Positions 9,280 to 18,200 of a stretch of DNA of 64,000 bases are shown piece after piece (positions within the stretch are counted from its first letter, which is position 1; the number at the start of each line of letters is the position of its first letter). A model generated the notes under the pieces. That model was not told the DNA's origin. It did not search any database and worked only from the letters and a program-made list of their open reading frames with translations. Position numbers and translations under genes: made by a program. This DNA is from Bradyrhizobium sp. WSM471 (lineage in GTDB: Bacteria > Pseudomonadota > Alphaproteobacteria > Rhizobiales > Xanthobacteraceae), in NCBI RefSeq assembly GCF_000244915.1, contig NZ_CM001442.1, positions 1,116,001 to 1,180,000 on the forward strand, read 5' to 3'.

Positions 9280-11118
9280 ATGGCCCGACCGGCGGTGCTG
9301 ACGGTCGCAGATACGATCGCGAAGAGCTTTTTGCGCGCCGCGGAGACGCGGGGCGACAGGCCGGCTATACGCGAGAAGAAATTCGGGATCTGGCAGCCGA
9401 CCAGCTGGCGCGAATGGCTGGAGATCTCGAAGGAGGTTGCCTACGCTCTGCACGCCATCGGCTTCAGGCCCGGCGACGTCGCTTCCATCATCGCCAACGC
9501 CGTGCCGGAATGGGTCCATGTCGACATGGGCATTCTGTGCGCCGGCGGCGTCTCTTCCGGGATCTATCCGACCGATGCCTCATCCCAGGTCGAATATCTC
9601 GTCAACGATTCCCGGACCAAAGTGATCTTCGCCGAGGACGAGGAGCAGCTCGACAAAATCCTGGCCTGCCGCGCACGCTGTCCGTCTCTGCGAAAGATCA
9701 TCGTGTTCGACATGGAGGGGCTCAGCGGCTTCTCCGACGACATGGTGATGTCGCTCGACGAGTTCCGCGCGCTCGGGCGCAACCACATGGCCGGCCGCGA
9801 GGCGCTGTGGCAGGAGATGGTCGACAGTCGCAGCGCGAGCGACCTCGCGGTCCTCGTCTATACGTCCGGCACCACGGGTCCGCCCAAGGGCGCCATGCAC
9901 GCCAACCGCAGCGTCACGCACCAGATGCGGCACGCCAACGATTTCATTCCGGCGCGCGAGGATGAGGACCGGCTGATCTTCCTGCCGCTCTGCCACGTCG
10001 CCGAACGGATCGGCGGCTATTACATCTCGGTCGCGCTCGGCTCGGTGATGAATTTTGCCGAGAGTCCGGAGACCGTGCCGGACAATCTGCGCGAGGTGCA
10101 GCCGACCATCTTCCTCGCGGTGCCGCGCATCTGGGAAAAATTCTATTCCGCCATCACCATCGCGCTGAAGGACGCGACCCCGCTGCAGCGATGGGTCTAC
10201 CGGCGCGCCATCGACGTCGGCTATCGCATGGTCGATTACAGGATCGAAGGGAAACCGCCGCCGCTGTCGTTGCGGATCGCGAACGGCATCGCTTATCGGC
10301 TCGCATTCCGCAACATTCGCCGCATGATCGGGCTCGACCGATGCCTCATCGCCTTCACCGGCGCGGCGCCGATCGCACCGGAGCTGATCCGCTGGTTTCT
10401 CGCTCTCGGCATCGACATCCACGAGGTCTACGGCCAAACCGAGAATTGCGGCGTCGCCACCATGATGCCGACGGAGCGGATCAAGCTCGGCTCGGTCGGC
10501 AAGGCGGTGTCCTGGGGCGAGGTCGCGCTGTCGCCCGAGGGGGAGATCCTGATCAGGGGCGACTTCCTGTTCATGGGCTATCTGAACCAGCCGGAGAGGA
10601 CAGCTGAGACCATCGACCATCGTGGCTGGCTGCACACCGGCGACGTCGGCACCATCGACAATGAGGGCTTCGTCCGCATCACCGACCGGATGAAGGACAT
10701 CATCATCACCTCCGGCGGCAAGAACGTCACGCCGTCCGAGATCGAGAATCAGCTGAAATTCTCGCCCTACATCTCGGACTCCGTGGTGATCGGCGACAAG
10801 CGGCCATACCTCACCTGCCTCGTGATGATCGACCAGGAGAATGTCGAGAAATACGCGCAAGACCACGACATCCCCTTCACCAATTATGCCAGCCTGTGCC
10901 GCGCGACAGAGATCCAGGACCTGATCTGGCGCGAGATCGAAGCGGTCAACGCCAATTTCGCCCGTGTCGAGACCATCAAGAGATTCTATCTGATCGAACG
11001 CCAGCTCACTCCGGAGGACGAGGAGCTGACGCCGACCATGAAACTGAAGCGCGGCTTCGTGAACAAGCGTTACGCCGCCGAAATCGACGCGATGTACCCG
11101 GCGCGGGCGGTGGCTTGA
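9280..11118 (+). CDS. AMP-dependent acyl-CoA synthetase (long-chain FadD15-like)
   Basis: A 612-residue adenylate-forming enzyme that activates a carboxylic acid to its CoA thioester. It shows the P-loop-like motif YTSGTTGPPKGAM near residue 195, YGQTENCG near residue 385, HTGDVG with the following RITDRMKDIIITSGGKN hinge, and a C-terminal catalytic Lys region (TMKLKRGFVNKRY). ATG 9280 is preceded by AAGGAGGAG. Its place between the livHMGF genes and a LivK-type binding protein suggests it activates the acid that the transporter brings in. Chain length or aromatic specificity cannot be read from the sequence. Confidence 0.9.
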   Translation: MARPAVLTVADTIAKSFLRAAETRGDRPAIREKKFGIWQPTSWREWLEISKEVAYALHAIGFRPGDVASIIANAVPEWVHVDMGILCAGGVSSGIYPTDASSQVEYLVNDSRTKVIFAEDEEQLDKILACRARCPSLRKIIVFDMEGLSGFSDDMVMSLDEFRALGRNHMAGREALWQEMVDSRSASDLAVLVYTSGTTGPPKGAMHANRSVTHQMRHANDFIPAREDEDRLIFLPLCHVAERIGGYYISVALGSVMNFAESPETVPDNLREVQPTIFLAVPRIWEKFYSAITIALKDATPLQRWVYRRAIDVGYRMVDYRIEGKPPPLSLRIANGIAYRLAFRNIRRMIGLDRCLIAFTGAAPIAPELIRWFLALGIDIHEVYGQTENCGVATMMPTERIKLGSVGKAVSWGEVALSPEGEILIRGDFLFMGYLNQPERTAETIDHRGWLHTGDVGTIDNEGFVRITDRMKDIIITSGGKNVTPSEIENQLKFSPYISDSVVIGDKRPYLTCLVMIDQENVEKYAQDHDIPFTNYASLCRATEIQDLIWREIEAVNANFARVETIKRFYLIERQLTPEDEELTPTMKLKRGFVNKRYAAEIDAMYPARAVA

Positions 11119-11197
11119 ACAATCTTGTTTGAACAACAGCGAAGGAGTGATGGCCCCACCCTTCGCACCATAAGGGCCCCAAGGAGAGGAGACGTCA

Positions 11198-12397
11198 ATG
11201 TCGAGATCGTTGAGAACGTTCGGCTTTGCGGCAGGCGCGGTGGTGCTCACCTGTTTGCCGGCCGTCGCGCAAACCAAGGTCACCAATGAAGGCATCTCGG
11301 CCTCCGAGATCGTCATCGGCACCCATCAAGATTTGTCGGGGCCGATCAAAGGCTGGGGCGTGCCGGTCTCGAACGGCATGAAGATGGCGGTCGAGGAGAT
11401 CAATGCCGCCGGCGGCGTCCAGGGGCGAAAGATTCGGCTTGTCCTCGAGGACAGCGGCTACGATCCGAAGAAGGCCGTGCTCGCATCGCAGAAGCTGATC
11501 GAGCGCGACAAGATCTTCGCGATGGTGGGGGCAATGGGCTCGCCGACCGTCCTGGCGGCGCAGGATATCCTGCTCGACGCCGGCGTGCTTCAGCTGTTCC
11601 CGCTGACGGCAGCGGAGTTCACGTTCAAGTTCGATCCCGCCAAGCCGCAGGAGCGGCTGAAGTTCAACAATCTGCTGCCCTATGTCGAGAGCACGCGGGC
11701 GGCGCTGAAATACATGATGGAGTGGAAGAACTTCAAGAAGCCCTGCATCATGCATCAGGACGACGAGTACGGGAAGAACGTGCTCGACGGCTTCAACCAG
11801 CAGCTCACTGCCATGAAGGTCCAGCCGGCCTCGATCACGAGCTACAAGCGCGGTGCCTCCGACTTTAGCGCGCAGATCGCCAAGATGAAGTCCGACAGCT
11901 GCGACCTCGTCGTGCTCGGCGCTGTGCTCCGTGAGCCCATCGGTGCGATGACGGAAGCCAAGAAGCTCGGCTGGGACGTCACCTTCCTCGGCGCGACGCC
12001 AACCAACGTGATGGAGGTGCCCATGCTCGGCAAGGAGGCCGTGGAAGGGCTCTACGCGGCGTCCGGATTCGAGATCCCCTACGAGGACACCGCAAAGGGC
12101 AAGGTGAAAGATTGGTTGGTCAATTACAAGAAGATGTTCAGCACCGACGCCAACACGCAGGCCATCATCGGCTACAACGCGGTGATGACATTCGCGTTCT
12201 ACGCCAACAAGGCAGGCAAGGATCTGACCGGCCAGAAGATGCTGGACGCGCTGGAATCGGGCGACAAGTTCCTCGACATCTTCAACTCGCCGCCGACCAA
12301 ATTCTCCAAGACCGACCACCTCGCCAACACCATCACCCAGGTGCAGCAGGTCAAGGGCGGCCGCTGGGTTCTGGTGAAGGACAATCTGATGTTTTGA
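11198..12397 (+). CDS. LivK-type periplasmic solute-binding protein (Peripla_BP_6)
   Basis: A 399-residue secreted binding protein. An N-terminal signal peptide (SLRTFGFAAGAVVLTCLPAVAQ) is followed by the family-6 start IVIGTHQDLSGPIKGWG, VEEINAAGGVQGRKI and LVLEDSGYDPKKAV. Good Shine-Dalgarno (AAGGAGAGGAG) before ATG 11198. It sits 79 bp after the acyl-CoA synthetase and completes the liv cluster. Members of this group linked to acyl-CoA ligases often bind aromatic or fatty acids rather than Leu/Ile/Val; that is an inference from context. Confidence 0.88.
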   Translation: MSRSLRTFGFAAGAVVLTCLPAVAQTKVTNEGISASEIVIGTHQDLSGPIKGWGVPVSNGMKMAVEEINAAGGVQGRKIRLVLEDSGYDPKKAVLASQKLIERDKIFAMVGAMGSPTVLAAQDILLDAGVLQLFPLTAAEFTFKFDPAKPQERLKFNNLLPYVESTRAALKYMMEWKNFKKPCIMHQDDEYGKNVLDGFNQQLTAMKVQPASITSYKRGASDFSAQIAKMKSDSCDLVVLGAVLREPIGAMTEAKKLGWDVTFLGATPTNVMEVPMLGKEAVEGLYAASGFEIPYEDTAKGKVKDWLVNYKKMFSTDANTQAIIGYNAVMTFAFYANKAGKDLTGQKMLDALESGDKFLDIFNSPPTKFSKTDHLANTITQVQQVKGGRWVLVKDNLMF

Positions 12398-12415
12398 TCG
12401 CTTGCCGCCCGCGCG

Positions 12416-12580
12416 CTGCACCCTCTCCCCTTGTGGGAGAGGGTGGCTTCGCGTGAGCGAAGCCGGGTGAGGGGTTCTCTCCGGGCGTGAATCTCTCTCG
12501 GTAGAACTCGCGGAGACAACCCCTCATCCGGCGCTTCGCGCCACCTTCTCCCGCAAGGGGAGAAGGGAGAAGGGAGAAGG
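12416..12580. repeat. Dispersed intergenic palindromic repeat, family A copy 1
   Basis: About 165 bp between livK and the convergent lprI-like gene, with terminal inverted arms of the type CCCTCTCCCCTTGTGGGAGAGGG and a second hairpin CTTCTCCCGCAAGGGGAGAAG, plus the internal GGCTTCG...CGAAGCC stem. A highly similar element lies at 33813-33976 and a diverged one at 34981-35104. It fills almost all of the 204-bp gap and could act as a transcription end for both genes. Confidence 0.8.
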
Positions 12581-12601
12581 CGCGACACACCGAGATAGAA
12601 T

Positions 12602-13741
12602 CTACGATCCCCCGCCCGCGGTGCCTGAATTCACCGGGGCCAACTCGTCTTCCCGGCAGCGCCAGCCATCGGCGGCTTTGACAAACGCAAAAGTGCGCTG
12701 GATTCGCAGGCGGCGTGTGACGTTGAAGGCGTCTGCGGAGCGCTCCTTGTTGCCGACACCAGGCTGCGGACGACCCGTTCTGGCGTCCCAGCAGGTGCCC
12801 GTGCACGTCGTGGCGATCTTGCTGCAGGTGGCGAAGGGCGCCAGCACGGCCATCTCGATCTCGCCCGTGACCTGCGCCTCCTGCTCGGCCACCTGGCTGT
12901 CGAGCGCGTAGACGCGGTTGATGCGGAGGAAGTTGCCGCAGGAATTGGCCGCGTGGATTCGCGCGGCGCAGAAGTCGACGGCATCGGTGTCGGGCGCGCG
13001 GGCTGTGACCTGCCGGCCGAACACCTTCTTCGGATCGCCTTTCGCCGCGCCGATCTCGTCGGCCTTGTGCTTCAGATAACCGGCCAGACAGTCCTCCGCA
13101 GTCTCGAGCTCCCCGAGCGGCACGTTCTCCTTGCCGACCAGATTGCATTTGCGGTCGCGCTCCCGCGTCCACCGGCCATATTCGGCGAAGGCAAAGCGTG
13201 CCGCGGTCGGATCGAGCTTGCGGATCAGGCCGAGGACCTGGCTGTTCAACTCGGTCTCGGCAAGCGCCAACGACGGGTCCGCACAGATCAGCGCGCCCGC
13301 GGCGGTGTTGGCCGCGAGACAATCGAAATCCGGATCGCGCACGATCGCGGCGCGCTCATCGGTCACCTTGAGAAGACATGCCTTCACGCGGTCGAAATCG
13401 TCGGCGCGGATCGCGGTCTGGCTGACGATGCCGCAACCGAGGTTGCGCTGGCGAATCCAGATCGCGTTCTCCTCGATTCCAGGCAGGCGATCGGGCAGGC
13501 GGGCAAGCCGCGCCTCGATTCCCGTGCTCAGCCTCTCGGCGGCGGCGGCGAGCTCGGCATCACCGCAGAACAATTGATTGCCGGGATCGCGGATCTGCTG
13601 GCAGTTGTTCCTGGCGAACAGCGGCAGCCTGTCTGCGACGGAGCGGTCGGACGGGCCGGATTGCGCGAAGCTGGATTGCGTGAAACGTGGAGCCGCCGGC
13701 AAGGCCAGCAGCGCAAGCATAGTCAGCACGATGAACCGCAT
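12602..13741 (-). CDS. Periplasmic protein with two LprI-like (DUF1311) modules
   Basis: A 379-residue protein with a signal peptide (FIVLTMLALLALPAAP) and two Cys-rich modules. Each has the LprI pattern: C-x-A/D-P spacer, E/D-L-x-x-A-E-x-L, then W-x-x-x-R-x-x-x-C and a following C-L. The first occupies about residues 45-135, the second about 138-240. The C-terminal third has further Cys pairs (CSKIATTCTGTCW) and resembles no family I can name. LprI-like domains in other bacteria bind and inhibit lysozyme; whether this one does is not shown. It lies downstream of the lapG-like gene on the same strand, separated by a dispersed repeat. Confidence 0.65.
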   Translation of the reverse strand: MRFIVLTMLALLALPAAPRFTQSSFAQSGPSDRSVADRLPLFARNNCQQIRDPGNQLFCGDAELAAAAERLSTGIEARLARLPDRLPGIEENAIWIRQRNLGCGIVSQTAIRADDFDRVKACLLKVTDERAAIVRDPDFDCLAANTAAGALICADPSLALAETELNSQVLGLIRKLDPTAARFAFAEYGRWTRERDRKCNLVGKENVPLGELETAEDCLAGYLKHKADEIGAAKGDPKKVFGRQVTARAPDTDAVDFCAARIHAANSCGNFLRINRVYALDSQVAEQEAQVTGEIEMAVLAPFATCSKIATTCTGTCWDARTGRPQPGVGNKERSADAFNVTRRLRIQRTFAFVKAADGWRCREDELAPVNSGTAGGGS

Positions 13742-13829
13742 TCCAGTCGCCCCCGCATAGCCGCGGGCATGCTAGCGTCCCGGATCGCGCGGCGAAATGG
13801 CTTTGTGGGCAAGCCGTACTTTATACTGG

Positions 13830-13947
13830 TAGCCCGGATGGAGCGCAGCGCAATCCGGGATTCGTGCGACAGGCGGCAGCCCCGGATTTCGCGGAGCCCG
13901 TCATCGGGCGGCGCTGTGCGCCGACCCGGTGGCTCCATCCGGGCTGC
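13830..13947. repeat. Dispersed intergenic inverted repeat, family C copy 1
   Basis: Starts TAGCCCGGATGGAGCG and ends with the inverse, CTCCATCCGGGCTG, enclosing a less conserved centre. The same terminal sequences bound 51867-51949. It lies between the lprI-like and lapG-like genes. Confidence 0.8.
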
Positions 13948-13954
13948 AAGAAAA

Positions 13955-14686
13955 TCAACGCGCCTCGGCGGCGATCATCGAGAACCGCACGGGTTCGTCG
14001 ACATATTTCATCACGGCCGACCGGTAGAGCACGAACAGCGGCTGGTAGCTCCGTGCGGCGTCGTCCTCGACCATTGCCATGCGGCGGTTGTCGAGCATCA
14101 GCCAGTGGCCGTCGAGCCGTGCAGCGGCAACCGCATGCTCTTCGCCGGCACGGATGTCGCGTACGACAACGATGCGGAGATCTTCGGCGGCAACGCCCGC
14201 GAGCTTAAGGGCGGCGAGCTTGGCAATGGCATAGTCCTCGCAATCCCCGGCGCCACGCGCGAAAGTCGCGAGCGGCGAGCTCCAGACGTCGTCAGAGCCA
14301 TCGTCGGCCGCACGGATGGCGAGGTTAATGGCGCGATTGGTTTCGCCCAGCAGAGCGCGGCCGTCGCGGGCGCGGGCTTGGTCGACGATGGCGAGCAGCT
14401 TGAGTGCCGCAGGCGATGCGCAATTGTCCCGGTCGCCGTCGCACAGCGCGAGCTGTACCATGTCATCGTCGAGCCTGGACCTCAACGCGAGCCATTTCTG
14501 CTGCAGGCTGCCGGCGGAGATGGCGAAGGCGAACACGCCGAACGGCTCGGCGGATTTGCGCACGAGGACGCCGGCTCCCGGTGACAGCAGCGTGCCAGCG
14601 CGAAGCTCGGCGGCCGATCCGAACAGGATCAATCCGCACAGCACAAGGATTGCGCGCCAAGCGCGCGAACGAGCAGCGGTCTCCAT
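13955..14686 (-). CDS. LapG-type periplasmic transglutaminase-like cysteine protease (BTLCP, Peptidase_C93)
   Basis: A 243-residue protein with an N-terminal signal peptide or anchor (residues 10-29). The BTLCP core is clear: GAGDCEDYAIAKLAALK places Asp148-Cys149-Glu150 exactly as the Ca-binding Asp, catalytic Cys and Ca-binding Glu of LapG; His184 (GEEHAV) and Asp199 (LMLDNRR) complete the triad. LapG enzymes cleave the N-terminal retention region of giant type I secreted adhesins, releasing them from the cell. ATG 14686 has AAGGGGA upstream; the longer frame to 14821 lacks a signal sequence at its start. It is divergent from the 4152-residue adhesin gene 0.6 kb away, the obvious substrate candidate. 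No LapD is seen in the window. Confidence 0.82.
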   Translation of the reverse strand: METAARSRAWRAILVLCGLILFGSAAELRAGTLLSPGAGVLVRKSAEPFGVFAFAISAGSLQQKWLALRSRLDDDMVQLALCDGDRDNCASPAALKLLAIVDQARARDGRALLGETNRAINLAIRAADDGSDDVWSSPLATFARGAGDCEDYAIAKLAALKLAGVAAEDLRIVVVRDIRAGEEHAVAAARLDGHWLMLDNRRMAMVEDDAARSYQPLFVLYRSAVMKYVDEPVRFSMIAAEAR

Positions 14687-15294
14687 CTGACATCCCCTTC
14701 CAGCTTCGCCAGGTCCCCCTCGACCTGCACGTGCCGGGCTTTGTTGCTTTCGCGGAGATAGTGGGAGGCAGGCGGTTTTGTTCTGCTTAACGCGCCCGGC
14801 TGGGGTCCCAAAACCGGGCAACAGGCTGAAACGGGCCTGCTCAAATTGCGTAAAATTTTACGATTCGCCGGCTAGGAGCGCGGCAGCTGCCGCGAGGAAG
14901 GACCGATTGCAGGCAGAAGTTGTCGTGGAACTGATTCTGCGCCTTATGGCTAACGGGTCGCTATTTCGCGAGTTCTGTTAGTTGGATCACAGATTTGGCT
15001 CCGTATTTGCCGCAGTGTGGTGCGGGGCACCACGAACAAAAGATGACAGAAGTATCGATTGTGGGATTTCTACAATGGAATACATGGGGTTACTGAAAAT
15101 GAGCGAAAATAATCGCCACTTTACTTATGAGTATTTCAAAAATTACTTCGGCTTCTCTGCGGACGCCCAGCCGCCTGAGAGCATCGACTGCTTGGTGATG
15201 CCAAATCACACAAGCAATAGGTGGTTTCGCTAAGGACTTGGTAATGATATGCAAGTTTAGGCGAGCGATACTTACTTAGATTTTAACTCCTTTT
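14687..15294. promoter_or_regulatory. Divergent regulatory region between protease and giant adhesin genes
   Basis: About 608 bp between the two divergent starts. The right two-thirds (roughly 14840-15290) is visibly richer in A and T than the rest of the window, with runs such as AAATTTTACG and TTTTAACTCCTTTTTT, which fits a promoter/control region or an insertion of different origin. I could not place a confident sigma-70 -35/-10 pair or a palindromic operator. A possible small gene lies at 15075-15233. Confidence 0.5.
15075..15233 (+). CDS. Possible small protein upstream of the giant adhesin
   Basis: A 52-residue frame (MEYMGLLKMSENN...) preceded by GTGGGA at 8 bases. It is low in GC, has aromatic-rich FTYEYFKNYFGF in the middle, and ends 61 bp before the adhesin start. 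A second Met at 15099 would give 44 residues. I recognise no family. It may be a real small gene, the remnant of one, or chance in an AT-rich leader. Confidence 0.25.
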   Translation: MEYMGLLKMSENNRHFTYEYFKNYFGFSADAQPPESIDCLVMPNHTSNRWFR

Positions 15295-18200
15295 TTGGTG
15301 CCCGGATTGAATTACGCTGGCAAATTTGACGCCGCGATTTCCTTGGACGGCTTGGGTTCCCGATCGCCCGCCGATGGCCATGTCGATTCTTTTACCGCAA
15401 AGGCCCGCGGTCACGTGCCTGATGGCGCATTCGTCGTTCCCGACCCGAACCTGATCTTCAACGGCGATTTTAAGCGCGCCGGTCTCGACCTCGTGCTGTC
15501 CCATGATGGGCACGATTTCGTCGTTCACGATTATTTCAGGGGCGACAAGTGCGCGGCGATCGCCTCACCCGACGGCGCGCACCTCACCGGGGACGTCGTC
15601 AACGCACTCACCGGCCATGTGCAATATGCGCAGGCCGCCTCCGGCATTGCCGCCGCGCAGGTCATCGGCCACGTCACCAAGCTCTCCGGCAGCGCGACTG
15701 CGGTCCGTAACGGCGTCTCCGTCATCCTGAACAACGGCGACAATGTCGAGAAGGGCGACGTGGTCTCGACCGGTGGCGACTCGACGCTCGGCATCACGTT
15801 CATCGACGGCACCGTGTTCGGCCTGTCCTCCAATGCGCGGATGGTGCTGAACGAGATGGTCTACGACCCCAACGGGTCGAACAATTCCTCGCTGCTTAGT
15901 CTGGTCGCGGGCACCATCACTTTCGTTGCCGGCGAGACCGCCAAGCACGGCGACATGAAGGTCGACACGCCGGTCGCCACCATGGGCATCCGCGGCACGG
16001 CGGTGCTGAGCCAGATCAACTTCGTCGTTCCCGCCGGCGGCGGCGATCCGCAGCCGCAGGCAAGCTTCCAGGTGCTGGTCGAGCCGAACGGCACGACGGG
16101 CTCCTACATCCTGTTCGACAAGGTCACGCTGCTTCCGATCGCGACGGTCAACCAGGCCGGGCAGATGATCCAGATCAGCGGCGGCAACGTCTCGATCTCC
16201 AATGCGCTGATGTCGCCGGACATCCAGAAGCTGATCACGGACGTGTTCACGCTGAAGTTCACGGACAACAACAGCAACACCAAGCTGACCCAGAATTTCA
16301 CCGACTCGATCACGCAGACAGGCAACATTGTCTTCATCAAGACGGATACCGGTGCCACCGCGACCGCGACCTTCACGCATCTCCCTGACCCGGGATCGCA
16401 GGCGCCCGGCCATAATCCGTCGACCAGCACCCGCATTCCCGGCCCGCCCGTTCGTCAAAGCCTCGATCTCAACGGCAATGTGAAGACGGCGTTCGGGATT
16501 ACCGAGCGTGCGGACACGACCGGCGACACAACGCATTACGATACCATCTCCGGTCGCATCACCTTCGTCGATCAAAACCTGGCCGATCTGCCGACGGTGA
16601 GCATAGACCTCGGCGATACGCCGAACTTTGTCTACAAGAACGCCAGCCAGCAGGATGTCACCGGCGCGCTCTCTGCACTCCAGAAGCAGGACATCGCGGC
16701 AACGCAGATCCAGATCAGCGTCGCCGCAGCCGCCGGTAACAACAACAACGGCTCGGCGGTCTGGACCTACGCGATTCCCGACCACGTCTTCGACTTCCTC
16801 GCGGCGGGCGAAACGTTGACGCTGACCTACAAGGTGCGCGTCAACAATAATTTCTCGGTCAATCCCGAAACGTCGACCATCGACATCACCATCACGATCA
16901 CCGGCACCAACGACAAGCCGGTGATCACCACCAGCGTTCCGGTCATCATCTTCGAAGGCGGCACCAGCGTGCCGGGTGGCCCGCTCACCAGCGATGTTCC
17001 GACGACGGGCACGCTGGACTTCACCGACGTCGACCTCACCGACAAACATACGGTCTCGGTGGCGTTGACCAGCGCGACCCTGCCTGACGGCACCGTTCCG
17101 CCGGGGCCGCTTGCGGCGTTCCAGAGCGCGATGTCGGTCGCGATCGCGGCGGGCGCCGATAGCACCGGGGACGGCACCGGCACCATCAACTGGTCGCTGG
17201 CTGACCTGCCGGTCTATCTCGCCGACTTCATCCCCAAGGGTGAGGTGCTGACGCTGGTCTACACCGTGACGCTCAAGGACGCGCAAGGCGCCATCTCGCA
17301 GCAGACCATCACCGTCACGATCACCGGCACCGACGCTCCCGCCGTGGTGTGGATCGCGACCGACAAGCCCGGCGCTCCCTCCGGCGGCTTCTGGAAGGAT
17401 GCGGCCAACTGGGCAACCGGCACGGTCCCGACCATCAATGACGACGTCATCGTCATCACCGACCAGCTGCATGGGCTGACGCCGTCCTATCCGGTGACGA
17501 TCGACACGGCAGCCTACGCCAAGTCGATCACGATGAACGATTACGACACCGCGATCGGCCACAAGGCACCGGAAGTCATCAACAAAAGTGCGTTGACGAT
17601 TGCGGGCAAGATCAGCCTCAAGGCCGATTCGAAGCTCACCAATTTCACGGCAAGCACGATCTCCGTTGGTGGCAAGGCCGAGTTCCTGGACAGTAGCGTG
17701 CTCACCAATGCCGGCTATCTGACGTTCAAGGGTGGCGGCGATTTTGCCAAGAGCACCACGATCACCAATTCCGGCACGATCGAGCTGTTCGGCGGCACGC
17801 TGAAGACGCTTGCAGGAATTAACAATGCCGGCGGCACGCTGAAGGCCGATGCCGGCACGACGCTGATCGTCGACACCGCCACCATCAGCGGCGGCACGGT
17901 CACCATCGCCGGCACGCTGGAACTCGATGGCAGCAGCGTCCTCGAGGACGGCACGCTGAACAATTCAGGAGCGGTCAACGTCAAGGGCACTGCGGAGTTC
18001 GCCCACGAGACCGTCTCCAACGTCTCCGCCGGCACGATCAAGGTGCTGGCGAATGGCTGGTTGACGATCGACCAGGGCTCGACCGTCGCCAACACCGGCA
18101 ACGTCACGGTCGATGCCAACGGCAAGCTGACGGTCAATGGCGCCACGATCAGCGGTGCCGGCACGGTCACGGACAACGGCGAGATCGACCTCACCGGCAA

